Positions 15,905 to 25,302 of a stretch of 64,000 nt of DNA are shown piece after piece (the stretch's first letter is position 1; each line of letters starts with the position of its first letter). The DNA is from Flavobacterium album. GTDB lineage: Bacteria; Bacteroidota; Bacteroidia; Flavobacteriales; Flavobacteriaceae. A model generated the notes under the pieces. That model was given only the letters and a program-made list of their open reading frames with translations, searched no databases and was not told the origin of the DNA. The stretch is from assembly GCF_003096035.1 (NCBI RefSeq), contig NZ_CP029186.1:186001-250000 (forward strand), read 5' to 3'. The translations under genes and the position numbers were made by a program.

Positions 15905-16690
15905 TTATTTGTTTGCTGTAATCACTGTAGATGTTTTGGTATCGTTCTTGGTCTTGATTTTCATCTGCATTCCCTGTGCTTCAAATGCCATATCCATATT
16001 TACGGTTGCATCGTTGCTGGTAGGATAATTCTGATCCATGTCGTATATCATAACGCCTGAGCCTGTTCCTGAGCCTTTCATGTCCTGGCCTTCGATATTG
16101 GCTTCCATTGTCATTACGTGGTTTACATCAAAAAAGGCTTTGCGTCCTTCAACTTTCTTAAGTTTAAAAGTAGCGATATCTTTCATCTTCATCGTTACAG
16201 GCCCAAGAGGGATATCCATTGGCGTTTCCTGTACAAAGCTCTCGCCTACTTTTACCTTTCTCTCCGGCATAAATATTTGCGAAAGGCCTTTTTGCATCAT
16301 GCCCATAATCATATCTTTTAACTGGTCCTGCATGCCCGGAGCCTCGATCTTATCAAATGTTGGCATTGCTCCCGGTTTGGCCTTGCCATATATTTTTGCA
16401 CCGTTCATCTGGTCGGCACCTTGCTGGCCTGCCTCCATAGAAATCTCCATAACGATAGGCATTTCGTTATTAGCCAGCTTGCCTACTGTTGTTTTGGTTA
16501 TAATGGTATTTCCCGATTCCTGCTCCATAGGCTCATCAGCCCCTTCATAGGTTATGCCAACCTGCGTTTTTTGGGTTACCGTCTGTGTGTACGTACTGTT
16601 TGGCTTGTAACCTACTTTAAAGTTTACTTCCTGTGCCTGGATGCCCATCGTAAATAGAAGCGCTACTACCAGAGTTGTGATTTTTTTCAT
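15905..16690 (-). CDS. Secreted DUF6263-like protein
   Basis: 261 residues. A signal peptide (MKKITTLVVALLFTMGIQAQ) is followed by a beta-rich, methionine-rich domain with repeated short strands (EVNFKVGYKPNSTYTQTVTQ, FMPERKVKVGESFVQE, GPVTMKMKDIATFKLKKVEG). It resembles the uncharacterised DUF6263-type periplasmic proteins of Bacteroidota; the family label is tentative. It has no catalytic motif and no lipobox Cys, so it is probably soluble in the periplasm or secreted. It stands alone, with a terminator downstream and the mannan locus upstream on the same strand. Confidence 0.65.
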   Translation of the reverse strand: MKKITTLVVALLFTMGIQAQEVNFKVGYKPNSTYTQTVTQKTQVGITYEGADEPMEQESGNTIITKTTVGKLANNEMPIVMEISMEAGQQGADQMNGAKIYGKAKPGAMPTFDKIEAPGMQDQLKDMIMGMMQKGLSQIFMPERKVKVGESFVQETPMDIPLGPVTMKMKDIATFKLKKVEGRKAFFDVNHVMTMEANIEGQDMKGSGTGSGVMIYDMDQNYPTSNDATVNMDMAFEAQGMQMKIKTKNDTKTSTVITANK

Positions 16691-16754
16691 GTAAATTTGG
16701 TTTAATGGCTCAAATATACTTATTCCGCAATAAATAAGAACGTTCCCCGTCTAT

Positions 16755-18038
16755 TTACTTGATCTTTTTATTGTATTTCTTTACCATATCCAGTGTTGAT
16801 GCATCAGTACTGAATACCGAGTTGAGCCCCTGGGGTTCCTGCGGAGGGTCGGCCGTAAAGTCGTCGCCCTTTGCCCATTTACCGTTAGCGGGGTTGTTTT
16901 TTCCGCTTCCGCCAAAGCCCCAGAAGTTGAGCGCCGCAAAGGCTTCCTTGTTTTTTATGCTAAGAACAAGCCTTTCGAAAATAGCTTTGTAAAATGTATC
17001 CCGTGCCGAAACTGATGATGTTCTGTCAAGGCTCTCTCCTTCCCTTGGCAGGCCGAACTCTTCCAGAACAATGGGCTTGTTAAGCCTTTTTGCTACCGCA
17101 ATATGCTCATCAATGTAAGCAATGGTTTTGGTAATGGCTGGCTGTAGTGTTTCGGCAGATCTCGTATGGTCGTACCAGCTCCAATTCTTAGGCCAGATGT
17201 GCATGGTCAGGTAGTCGATCTTCGGGTTGTTATGGGTACGCTCATATATGGCTATATCATCTGCCGAGCCCGCCTTGCCCTCGCTCCCTGTACAGATCAG
17301 GTGGTTTTTGTCCAGGCTGTCGATAAGGTCCACCACACCATTGAGCCATTGGGTGAACGCGGCTTCATTATCTGCGGTAAATACGCGCGGCTCATTAGCC
17401 ACCTGCCACGCCATGATGGTAGTATCGTCGATATATTTTTTATTTGAATAGGCATTTGTGCGCCCCAGTATGAACTTTATGTGATCGTTGAATGCCTTTA
17501 TGCACGGTTCGCACTTGTGGAACTGCTTGGTGTATTCCATGAACTGCGGCCAGGTGTTGGGCTTAATATTCGGGTTTGGGAGCTTGCCGTAGCCATTCCA
17601 CTCCAGGTACTGCGCCATACCGCCGCTCCATTCCCAGTTGTTGTTCAGGTACAGCACTGCGTACATACCGCGTTTGTTCATTTCATTGATAAGATAATCC
17701 AGCCCGTCGAGCAGGTTGTCGTCATATACACCCTGATGCGGCTGTAAGGCAGGGGTTACGGTAAAGTCCTGCGTACCGGCTTCGGCACCCACGAGTATAC
17801 GCAGGTTGTCAATGCCTTTGGACTTCAGCAAGTCGAGTTCTTCGCCAAGTCGCCTGCGGTCCCCGCCCTCTTTCGCGGCAAGCAGGGCGCCATACCAGTA
17901 ATTAGTACCGATGTAATGATAGGTTTTATCGCCTTTGTAGAACTGCGTGCCTTTTACTGTAATGCGGGGCTGTTGGGCGGCGCAGGAAAATGTAAATGGC
18001 AGGATAAAAAATAGGAATATTTTCGAAATTTTGTTCAT
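16755..18038 (-). CDS. GH5 subfamily 7 endo-beta-1,4-mannanase
   Basis: 427 residues from ATG 18036-18038. A longer in-frame extension (to 18272) runs through repeats into the GH26 gene and lacks a signal, so it was rejected. The N-terminal signal ends near C19 (ILPFTFSCAAQ), possibly a lipobox. The mature enzyme matches fungal/plant-type GH5_7 mannanases: GTNYWYGALL, LRILVGAE, the acid/base E216 in WQVANEPRVF and the nucleophile E327 in IVLEEFGLP. TMHIWPKNW carries the subsite tryptophans. It hydrolyses the beta-1,4-mannan backbone. It is the last gene of the reverse unit of the mannan locus, 127 bases after the GH26 gene, with two small palindromes in the gap. Confidence 0.92.
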   Translation of the reverse strand: MNKISKIFLFFILPFTFSCAAQQPRITVKGTQFYKGDKTYHYIGTNYWYGALLAAKEGGDRRRLGEELDLLKSKGIDNLRILVGAEAGTQDFTVTPALQPHQGVYDDNLLDGLDYLINEMNKRGMYAVLYLNNNWEWSGGMAQYLEWNGYGKLPNPNIKPNTWPQFMEYTKQFHKCEPCIKAFNDHIKFILGRTNAYSNKKYIDDTTIMAWQVANEPRVFTADNEAAFTQWLNGVVDLIDSLDKNHLICTGSEGKAGSADDIAIYERTHNNPKIDYLTMHIWPKNWSWYDHTRSAETLQPAITKTIAYIDEHIAVAKRLNKPIVLEEFGLPREGESLDRTSSVSARDTFYKAIFERLVLSIKNKEAFAALNFWGFGGSGKNNPANGKWAKGDDFTADPPQEPQGLNSVFSTDASTLDMVKKYNKKIK

Positions 18039-18070
18039 GTTATTAATTTTAAATGTTCTCACCTCCTCCC

Positions 18071-18101
18071 GATAGCTATCTGGACTCTCCCAAGGAGAGA
18101 G
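18071..18101. repeat. Two adjacent palindromes between GH26 and GH5_7 genes
   Basis: GATAGCTATC (18071-18080) and CTCTCC-CAA-GGAGAG (18085-18099) lie side by side in the 127-base intra-operon gap. The second resembles intergenic C/G mini-repeats of Bacteroidota. There is no T-run, so they are not clear terminators. They may affect mRNA processing. Confidence 0.4.
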
Positions 18102-18165
18102 GATCCAGGATGCACCGCTCAAGTGGTAATTTGCGCCGGTATGAGTGCAGTTCAATCCGAAATAA

Positions 18166-19392
18166 TTAAGGGAGCGTATACATATCCGGCACCGTATTCT
18201 GCAGTACCGATTCCGCTTTGTTGGCAAATTGTACAAAGTCCTGCGTATTGCTTTGCCCAGCCGGGGGAACATAGTAGCCGGACTGGTCGTTGTTCCAGAA
18301 CATCACGAAAGCCAACTCCACATTGTTGGAGGTCATAGCTGTATAAATATTATTTGTAAAGAACCCTGTGATCGGGCTCGTGCCCGATGTTACCCTGAAA
18401 CCTGTTTCGGTCAGGGCAGCGATCTTTACCTTCTCTCTTGCAAGGTCGGATAACATTTTGAGCTTGTTGTTGGCAGTAGTTACGCCGGTGCTGCTTCCGT
18501 TAGCGAAGTCGCCATAATTGTCCATACCCAGTATATCAATATAATCATCGCCAGGGTAGCGGCTCAGGTAATTGTTAGATGTTGTGTAGCTGTTATCGGG
18601 TGCAAAGGCATAAAGCACATTATGCACGTTTTTTGTATCACGAAGGTATTCCACGGTGAACTGCCAGGCCTGTTGGTACTGTGCAGGCGTACAATAGGCC
18701 GTACCCCACCAGAACCAGTTGCCGTCAAATTCGTGGAACGGACGGAAGATCACCGGGATCAGTTTGTTGTTGTTATCCTTTAGGTTATTCAGCACACTGG
18801 CTACTTTATCGAGCTTTGCTTTGTAATAGTCATGGTTTACACCGCCGGGCAATATGCTTGCAAAAGCTTCCTGCTTCTGCTGGTCGGTCATATCGCTTGT
18901 ATAAAAGGTTTCACCTTCAAAAGGTTCGCGAAGGTGCCAGCTAAAAATGTTAACCATACCTTTGTTATAGGCCTCTTTTACGTTGTTGATGATCATTTGC
19001 TCCTGCTGGTAAAACCAGTTGGCTGGTGTACCGTCATTCTGGTCATCGGTAATGAACATGAAGTCGGAGCCCAACAGTGCCGGATCGCTGCCGGTCGCCT
19101 TCTTTATATCTGAATCGCCGCCTGCATTGTTATAGAACGATGCAAAGGCATCCTGCTGCCCTATCAGGTATTTTGTTTTCGAAAGCTTCTTCAGGTTATA
19201 GAACAAAGCTACGGTCTCGGCGGTAGCACTGGCATCCACCATGTAAGAGCGGGCATTTTCAGGAGTAAGAACATCCGGTTGTTCGTTTATTGGGCCGTCA
19301 TCGCTCATGCCTGAATAGCGGTCGTCTTTAGAGCAGGATGTGATGGCGAATACTATAAGTGCTAATGCTGCGGTGAGAATATTTTTTTTCAT
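18166..19392 (-). CDS. GH26 endo-beta-mannanase, surface lipoprotein
   Basis: 408 residues. The lipobox ends at C20 (VFAITSCSKDD). The K-D-D directly after the Cys matches the lipoprotein export signal of Flavobacteriia, so the enzyme is probably on the cell surface. The GH26 fold shows LIGQQDAFAS, SWHLREPFEG, the acid/base E221 in FRPFHEFDGNWFWWG and the nucleophile E329 in AALTETGFR. It would cut extracellular mannan or galactomannan into oligosaccharides for the SusC/SusD importer. It lies downstream of the epimerase gene and of a 19-bp inverted-repeat element, and upstream of the GH5_7 gene. Confidence 0.93.
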   Translation of the reverse strand: MKKNILTAALALIVFAITSCSKDDRYSGMSDDGPINEQPDVLTPENARSYMVDASATAETVALFYNLKKLSKTKYLIGQQDAFASFYNNAGGDSDIKKATGSDPALLGSDFMFITDDQNDGTPANWFYQQEQMIINNVKEAYNKGMVNIFSWHLREPFEGETFYTSDMTDQQKQEAFASILPGGVNHDYYKAKLDKVASVLNNLKDNNNKLIPVIFRPFHEFDGNWFWWGTAYCTPAQYQQAWQFTVEYLRDTKNVHNVLYAFAPDNSYTTSNNYLSRYPGDDYIDILGMDNYGDFANGSSTGVTTANNKLKMLSDLAREKVKIAALTETGFRVTSGTSPITGFFTNNIYTAMTSNNVELAFVMFWNNDQSGYYVPPAGQSNTQDFVQFANKAESVLQNTVPDMYTLP

Positions 19393-19409
19393 GATTCTAT
19401 ATATTTAAT

Positions 19410-19557
19410 ATGCCGCTCCTCCGGAGCTTATATGTGGGTAGGTAATGATTTGCTATAAATATGCCGTCCCTCCGGGACTCACACTCAAACCCCGGAGGGG
19501 TGATATGTTTATAGAAATTAATAACGAGAACAATAATGAGCTCCGGAGGAGCGGCAT
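19410..19557. repeat. Nested inverted-repeat element inside the mannan operon
   Basis: The outer arms are a perfect 19-bp inverted repeat, ATGCCGCTCCTCCGGAGCT (19410-19428), with its complement at 19539-19557. Between them is a second, imperfect inverted pair: AAATATGCCGTCCCTCCGGG (19458 on) and CCCCGGAGGGGTGATATGTT (19490 on). The 148-base unit occupies nearly the whole gap between the GH26 gene and the epimerase gene. It has no open frame and looks like a non-autonomous palindromic repeat. Confidence 0.75.
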
Positions 19558-19589
19558 GTGAATTATCTTTAAACTTTACCGTAAGGTAA

Positions 19590-20762
19590 TCACAACCTGC
19601 CTATCAACTCCATGCATGCCCTCGAGTTGTGGTACGGGCATTTCCAAAAACCGGCTTTATCCTTTTCAATTTTGGAATAATCGGCGTTGATGCCCCATAT
19701 CCATTCGCCGTTCTTTTTATCTAAAATGTATTGCTGTACAAATTGCCAGTTCTTTTCAACAGCTTTCAGGTATTTCACATCACCGGTTATCTGCCATGCG
19801 TTTACCATGCCTATCCACAGTTCGCTTTGCGGCCACCAGTGCTTTTCAGCGATAAGCCTTTCTTCCTGCGGGTCGTATTCGTACCAAAGCCCGCCATCTT
19901 TATCCAGCCCTTCAAAGGTGGCATCAGCCATTTGCACCGCGTGTGTTTTATATGCATTGATAAGGCTTTCGTCCTGGATCACTTCGGCGCACCATTGCAG
20001 CAGCCAGGCCGCCTCAATATCGTGACCATAGGAAATGACATCCGGTTTCTCTATCCAGTCTTCACTGAAGAACAGGCGTAGATGCCCAGTTGTTTCATTG
20101 ATGAAATGCTTATTGATGGTATGCAGTAATTCTGCGATCTTATTCTTTAATTCCTTATCGGGCCACACTTTGTAAAGATTTGCATATCCCTCTACAATGT
20201 GCAGATGAGTGTTCATGGTCTTCTTTTCATTGGCATCCTTATCGCTAAGTCGAAGGTCGTCAATGGGGTGCCAGTCGCGGGTAAAGGCTTCCAAATAGCC
20301 TTTGTAAACCGGGTCATAGCTATGTTTTTCTATTTGTTCGTAAAGTTTTTTGGCCAAGGCCAATGCTTCCTCATTTTGACTGACAGCATAATATTCCGAT
20401 AGCCCGTAAACGGTAAATGCCAGTGCATAGATTTGGTTCTTCGTATCTTTATGGTTGCCCTGATGATCGACACTCCAAAAAATACCGCCGTGCTCCTTGT
20501 CATAAAAATGTCTGGCGATATAATCGTAGGCACGTTGGGCTAATTGCAGGTGCTTTTCATTTTTAGTTACTGGGTAGGCTGCCGAGAACGCCCACAATAT
20601 CCGCGCGTTCAGTACGGAGCCTTTGTCGGCAGTGTAATCTTTATTTTCAGAAAAATCGATGGTGCCGATGAACCCGCCGTTGGTTTCGTCAACGGTGTTC
20701 TCTGTCCAGTAATTGAGTATGGACAGCAGCTCATCTTGCATTTCCTGCTTCAGTTTTTCCAT
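19590..20762 (-). CDS. Mannobiose / cellobiose 2-epimerase (AGE family)
   Basis: 390 residues with the (alpha/alpha)6-barrel pattern of N-acylglucosamine 2-epimerase-like enzymes. Recognisable blocks are VDETNGGFIGTID, NARILWAFSAAY, KNQIYALAFTVYGLSEYY, MNTHLHIVEGYANLYK, ISYGHDIEAAWLL, EKHWWPQSELWIGM and GFWKCPYHNSRACMELI, with the histidines used for epimerisation. Known relatives convert beta-1,4-mannobiose to mannosyl-glucose in the cytosol. The gene overlaps the GH130 stop by one base (TAATG), so the two are coupled, which fits the mannobiose-to-mannosylglucose-to-Man1P pathway. No signal peptide is present. Confidence 0.92.
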   Translation of the reverse strand: MEKLKQEMQDELLSILNYWTENTVDETNGGFIGTIDFSENKDYTADKGSVLNARILWAFSAAYPVTKNEKHLQLAQRAYDYIARHFYDKEHGGIFWSVDHQGNHKDTKNQIYALAFTVYGLSEYYAVSQNEEALALAKKLYEQIEKHSYDPVYKGYLEAFTRDWHPIDDLRLSDKDANEKKTMNTHLHIVEGYANLYKVWPDKELKNKIAELLHTINKHFINETTGHLRLFFSEDWIEKPDVISYGHDIEAAWLLQWCAEVIQDESLINAYKTHAVQMADATFEGLDKDGGLWYEYDPQEERLIAEKHWWPQSELWIGMVNAWQITGDVKYLKAVEKNWQFVQQYILDKKNGEWIWGINADYSKIEKDKAGFWKCPYHNSRACMELIGRL

Positions 20763-21958
20763 TACAGGAATTTGCTATTGTTATCTACCATTTTGATGAT
20801 GGTGGCTACCGAACCTGCCGAGGTAAAGGTATCTTCCGGGGTGTTCATCGCATAGTCCACCAGCTTATCGATGGTAGAAACCGCTACATGCATACGGGTA
20901 TCTGACGATGCGTAGTAAATGTACACCGTACCATCTTCATCAGCGATCCAGCCATTGCAGAACAACACATTCGATACATCGCCTACCCTTTCCTCATTTT
21001 CAGGCGCCATGAAGTAGCCTGCCGGTACGTGGGTCACCTTTCCAATATCATTTAAGTCGGTCATGAAAACATAAGAGGTATAACGAAGCCCTGCCGCGGT
21101 ATTGCGAACGCCATGCGCCATATGCAGCCAGCCTTTATCCGTTTTTATCGGCGCCGGGCCAAGGCCGTTCTTCAACTCATATATAGTATGGTACACTTTG
21201 CCAAAAATGATCTTCTCGTCCTGCACCACAGGGTTGGCCATATCGTCTATAAAGCCAAGGCCGATGCCGCCACCGCTTCCCACATCGATAAAACCATCCT
21301 GCGGACGGGTGTATAAAGCGTATTTTCCATCTACAAATTCAGGGTGCAGCACCACATTACGCTGCTGCCCGGTATTCGACACCAGGTCGGGAAGGCGCTC
21401 CCAGTTAATTAGGTCTTTGGTACGCACGATGCCCGCATTCGCAACCGCCGCACTGGTATCGCCTGCAGGGGCATTCGGGTCTTTTCTTTCGGTACAGAAG
21501 ATGCCGTATATCCAGCCGTCCTCGTGGGCTATCAGGCGCATGTCATACACATTGGTATCCGCATCATCCAACTGCGGTATCACACATGGCTTATCCCAAA
21601 AACGGAAATTATCTATACCATTAGGGCTTTCGGCAATGGCAAAGAACGATTTCCTGTCCACGCCTTCTACCCTTACCGCCATCACATACTTATCGTCCCA
21701 CTTCATTGCGCCCGCATTGAACGCCGCGTTGATGCCGATACGCTCCATACCGTGCGGGTTGGTTGCCGCATTCAGGTCATACCGCCATTCTATCGGGGTA
21801 TGGGCAGCCGTTATCACGGGGTTTTTATAGCGTGTATAGATGCCGTTGGTTTCAGCCACCGGGGTGTTTTTTTGTTCAATAAGCTGTTGGTGGGCTTTTG
21901 CAAGCGCATCATAGTTAGGTATTTTTACCAGCCTGTCAGTAACCATGTCATTACCCAT
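20762..21958 (-). CDS. GH130 beta-1,4-mannosyl-glucose phosphorylase
   Basis: 398 residues without a signal peptide, hence cytosolic. The five-bladed propeller GH130 family shows NGIYTRYKNPVITAAHTPIEW at the start, FFAIAESPNGIDNFRF, the long segment around DTNVYDMRLIAHEDGW with the catalytic Asp region, and GVRNTAAGLRYTSYVF. Length and N-terminus fit the GH130_1 group (4-O-beta-D-mannosyl-D-glucose phosphorylase), which phosphorolyses mannosyl-glucose to alpha-mannose-1-phosphate and glucose. It is translationally coupled to the epimerase gene that makes its substrate. A second possible start lies four codons in. Substrate is inferred from family and neighbours. Confidence 0.92.
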   Translation of the reverse strand: MGNDMVTDRLVKIPNYDALAKAHQQLIEQKNTPVAETNGIYTRYKNPVITAAHTPIEWRYDLNAATNPHGMERIGINAAFNAGAMKWDDKYVMAVRVEGVDRKSFFAIAESPNGIDNFRFWDKPCVIPQLDDADTNVYDMRLIAHEDGWIYGIFCTERKDPNAPAGDTSAAVANAGIVRTKDLINWERLPDLVSNTGQQRNVVLHPEFVDGKYALYTRPQDGFIDVGSGGGIGLGFIDDMANPVVQDEKIIFGKVYHTIYELKNGLGPAPIKTDKGWLHMAHGVRNTAAGLRYTSYVFMTDLNDIGKVTHVPAGYFMAPENEERVGDVSNVLFCNGWIADEDGTVYIYYASSDTRMHVAVSTIDKLVDYAMNTPEDTFTSAGSVATIIKMVDNNSKFL

Positions 21959-21984
21959 TTCAATATATTCTTTAATTTGTATTA

Positions 21985-22030
21985 TATTTTTTTACCACAA
22001 GGGCACAAAGATTTTTCACAAAGGGCACTA
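21985..22030. repeat. Short direct repeat between GH130 and symporter genes
   Basis: CCACAAGGGCACAAAG and TTCACAAAGGGCACTAA are near-copies in direct orientation within the 143-base gap between the two genes. This is a small intergenic repeat of unknown role; no promoter box or terminator is clear. Confidence 0.35.
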
Positions 22031-22101
22031 ATGCCTGGCTCATCTTTAAAGTACACAAGGCTTTGACCATATAGCTTGTATCCCTTCGTATAATTTCTTC
22101 A

Positions 22102-24021
22102 TTAAAAATCTTTCAGCCTGTTCCACCACGTGCTCTTCATCGTTATGAATATCACTGCCAAAAGTGCCAGTACGATGCCAAAGCCTGTCCACTTCGACAG
22201 GATAAAGTACATTGGCAGCAGCGTGAGCAATATCTGGCCCGCGATGCCCATAGCGACATTAGCCATGTTGATGCCGAAATTCCTGTTCTTTTGTATGCCC
22301 GGGTCTTCCGATGCTTGTATCTTCATGCGTACCGGTTTCCAGAAGCCCCACGGCCTTACGGTCTTGTAGAATTCTTTAAGCGTTTCTTCGTTTGTTGGCG
22401 GCGCGGCATAGGAGCCGATGATGCAGGCAATGAGCTGTATTACGATGAAAACCGGGAAATAGTACAGCATGCGGGTGCCGTCAAAGTAGGTTGTAATGCC
22501 GCTTACCGATAGTGCCGGTGGAATAGCGCTGGCAATGATACCGGCAAACATCCCCCAGAAGTAGCCATTGGCATTGAAGCGCCACCAATACCATTTTAGT
22601 ACATTGGCACAAACAAACCCGCCATACAACCCCGCTGTAATTATATTGAATATCATATTCACATCCCTGATGAGCAGCCCAAGGCCAACCCCCAGCACTA
22701 CCATTACCGTTCCCGAAAGGTAACTCATGGTGATTACCTGCTTCCTTTCGGCTTCCGGCTTTATATATTTTAAGTAAATGTCGTTCACTATATAGGCCTG
22801 GCCTGCGTTGAGCGTACCCGAGAAGTTGCTCATAAAAGCACCTAGGAACCCGGCAAGCACCAGCCCTACCAACCCAACCGGGAGGTATTTGCTGATAACC
22901 GCGGGCATGATGCTTTCAAAATTTACTCCGTCTGCCGTCTGGCTAAGTGCAAGGTCTTTAAAGTACAGCACGCCTAGGATGCACAATCCCATGGTCATAA
23001 AGTAGCGTATCGGCAATAAAATGATGGAGATGAAACCGCTCATCTTGCTGGCTTCTTCCGGCGATTTAGTACTTAATATCTTCTGACAATCGTAATTAGG
23101 CGCAGGCCCGGCAAGGCTTTTCAACACGCCCGAAAAGAACATCATGCCTACCACAGCCGAGAATAGTTTATAACCGTCCTTTTCCAGCTTCACCTGGGCA
23201 TCCGCCAAAATGTTTTGCCAGTCAAGGCCAAGCTCTGCCCCGAATAGCGGACTGTCCCAGCCTATCGGCATTTTGTCTGTAAATACGATTCCGGAGTCCG
23301 CAAGGTGGATCATAGCTATCGTTCCCACGAAAATGGAGCATACGATCATGATCATGTATTTAATAAAATCGGCCAGTACAATTCCGTGCATACCGCCCAC
23401 GATACTGTAGAAAGTCGCCACAAGGCAAATGCTCACGCCATAAAACTGTGCGGTGATATTTTTGGCTTCGTATAATTCGGTGGCATAATCCGGTGCGCCT
23501 GCAATAAGGTGCTGGTCAAGGAATGGCACTACTTCCTTAATGGTTTCATACGGGATGAATATTTCAAGGAACTCTCCCACACCCACAAAGGCATAGGCCA
23601 TATAGCCAATGCACAGCATGAGTGCGAAAACCACCACTATGGCATGGCTTTGCCGAACGCCTTTATCCGTAAGGCCAAAGCGTGTACCCAGCCACTCGGC
23701 CCCTGTTGTTGCGTTGCTGCGCCTGAGCCATTTACTCAGGAACACCATGAGGAATACCTGGTTGAAGACCGGCCACATCCAGGGGATCCATACGCTCTTG
23801 AAGCCATACAGGAAGGCCATGCTCACGAGCAGCATCGTACCGCTAATATCGAACATATCGCTGGCATCGCTTAGGCCCAGCATATACCAAGGGAGCTTTT
23901 TGCCTCCCATCAGGTAGCTGTCTTTGCTGCGCTTGGCGCGGTTTTTCATGACGATCCCTATAATGATCATCATTATAAAATACAGGGCGATTATTGTGAG
24001 GTCAATGGCTGTTAATGTCAT
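22102..24021 (-). CDS. Sodium:solute symporter, probable mannobiose importer
   Basis: 639 residues with about 14 hydrophobic helices, typical of SSS-family (SGLT-like) sodium/sugar symporters. It starts AIDLTIIALYFIMMIIIGIVM and contains LGLSDASDMFDISGTMLLV, GGMHGIVLADFIKYMIMI and AGFLGAFMSNFSGTLNAGQAYIVND, the conserved symporter blocks. It sits in the inner membrane. Its place between the periplasm-facing GH26 gene and the GH130/epimerase pair makes mannobiose or a short manno-oligosaccharide the likely cargo (inference). The GH26 start is 20 bases upstream in the operon order. Confidence 0.9.
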   Translation of the reverse strand: MTLTAIDLTIIALYFIMMIIIGIVMKNRAKRSKDSYLMGGKKLPWYMLGLSDASDMFDISGTMLLVSMAFLYGFKSVWIPWMWPVFNQVFLMVFLSKWLRRSNATTGAEWLGTRFGLTDKGVRQSHAIVVVFALMLCIGYMAYAFVGVGEFLEIFIPYETIKEVVPFLDQHLIAGAPDYATELYEAKNITAQFYGVSICLVATFYSIVGGMHGIVLADFIKYMIMIVCSIFVGTIAMIHLADSGIVFTDKMPIGWDSPLFGAELGLDWQNILADAQVKLEKDGYKLFSAVVGMMFFSGVLKSLAGPAPNYDCQKILSTKSPEEASKMSGFISIILLPIRYFMTMGLCILGVLYFKDLALSQTADGVNFESIMPAVISKYLPVGLVGLVLAGFLGAFMSNFSGTLNAGQAYIVNDIYLKYIKPEAERKQVITMSYLSGTVMVVLGVGLGLLIRDVNMIFNIITAGLYGGFVCANVLKWYWWRFNANGYFWGMFAGIIASAIPPALSVSGITTYFDGTRMLYYFPVFIVIQLIACIIGSYAAPPTNEETLKEFYKTVRPWGFWKPVRMKIQASEDPGIQKNRNFGINMANVAMGIAGQILLTLLPMYFILSKWTGFGIVLALLAVIFITMKSTWWNRLKDF

Positions 24022-24041
24022 CTGTTTATTGGCTTATACAC

Positions 24042-25205
24042 CTATCGGTATAATTTTTCTTTAGTTACATCGCTTTGGAACAATGTATTATCTTTTTTAT
24101 AAAAATCTGTAAAATCCTTTGCGGAAACCTGCCCTTTGTAAGGCGCATAGTAGTGCATGCGCGGTGGCTTCATCCACTCGTTCCAACCGTGGTTGCGCCA
24201 CACCAGCACATAGGATATTTTGTAATCCCCTATAGCTTCTGCCAGTGTGCCTGTCCACCATTTGGCATCCGGTATGGCTTCGTAGCCTGTCTCGGCAATG
24301 GCACACAGCTTGTTGTGTTCGCGGGCTACTTTATCCATTATGCCCACAATATTTTTTGTCTCTTTCAGGAATTTTTCGCGCTTTTCGCCCTCACCGCCCT
24401 GGTATACATCGAAGCTCACCATATCAACCCACTCGTCACCTGGATAATATGCCATAAAGTCGGCTTCGGTAGCCACATTTTCATTCGAAGTATTGTACAC
24501 ATAAATGAGGTTGTGCACACCTTTGCTCTGGAAATACGTCACGGTAAATTTCCACAATTCCTTAAACTGCTCTGGTGTAGTCGTATTTTTGCACCACCAA
24601 AACCAGTCGCCCGTAAACTCGTGGTAGGGACGGTACAATATCGGGATCGCTTTGCCATCGCTGCCTTTTAAAGACAGCAGGAATTCGGCGGCGTTGTCCA
24701 TCCAGCTTTTATATTTTTCGTGTTGGGAACCTCCGGGAAGTATCGAAGCCACGGTGCCGGGAGCATTGTCCCAGGCATCCTTGCCGCTCAACGGGTTGTT
24801 CACATGCCAGCTAACGGTATTCACGCCGCCCCGGTCGTACACCTGCTTCATGAATTCGCGCATCCTGTTAAAAGGGACACCATCGAGGTCTTTGTCTGAC
24901 TTATCCTCAATGCGGCCTAAGTCCCAACCGTATACCGCAGGGTAGTCGCCCGTTACATCTTTGATATCACTCCTGCCTTCTTCGTATTTCCACTCCACAC
25001 CATAAGCCAATGCATCCTGGTGGCCGAACATATACCCTTTTTCTTTCAGGCTGAAAAGGTTTTTGTATAATGCAATAGTTTCTTTTGTTGCCTTTTTATC
25101 GACAGGAACAGGGAGCAAAGCTGCCGTCTGGGAAACACTTTTGCAGGAAATTGCCAGTAAAAAGGTTGGTAAAAGGATAAATATGTTTCGCATCGGGTTT
25201 TGCAT
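24042..25205 (-). CDS. GH26 beta-mannanase, second copy, probable periplasmic lipoprotein
   Basis: 387 residues; a start at the fifth codon (25193) would place the signal MRNIFILLPTFLLAISC directly at the N-terminus. The lipobox Cys is C21 and is followed by KSVSQ with no acidic pair, so surface export is not signalled and the enzyme may face the periplasm. GH26 residues are E196 in YRPYHEFTGDWFWW (acid/base) and E305 in AIAETGYEA (nucleophile). It is the first gene of the reverse mannan unit, opposite the AraC regulator. It probably trims imported oligosaccharides to mannobiose for the symporter. It is clearly diverged from the other GH26, so the two likely have separate roles. Confidence 0.92.
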   Translation of the reverse strand: MQNPMRNIFILLPTFLLAISCKSVSQTAALLPVPVDKKATKETIALYKNLFSLKEKGYMFGHQDALAYGVEWKYEEGRSDIKDVTGDYPAVYGWDLGRIEDKSDKDLDGVPFNRMREFMKQVYDRGGVNTVSWHVNNPLSGKDAWDNAPGTVASILPGGSQHEKYKSWMDNAAEFLLSLKGSDGKAIPILYRPYHEFTGDWFWWCKNTTTPEQFKELWKFTVTYFQSKGVHNLIYVYNTSNENVATEADFMAYYPGDEWVDMVSFDVYQGGEGEKREKFLKETKNIVGIMDKVAREHNKLCAIAETGYEAIPDAKWWTGTLAEAIGDYKISYVLVWRNHGWNEWMKPPRMHYYAPYKGQVSAKDFTDFYKKDNTLFQSDVTKEKLYR

Positions 25206-25302
25206 CTGCTTCAGGGTTAGCCGGATAGTATTATGAAATTCTCAAATAATTAATTCTATAATTCAGAACCGTGTAATTTTCAGGACAGTTTTTTGATAAT
25301 GC

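Noticed and set aside
18039..18272. N-terminal extension of the GH5_7 mannanase
   Set aside because: The extension reads through palindromic repeats and into the GH26 gene and has no signal sequence; ATG 18038 opens directly with one.
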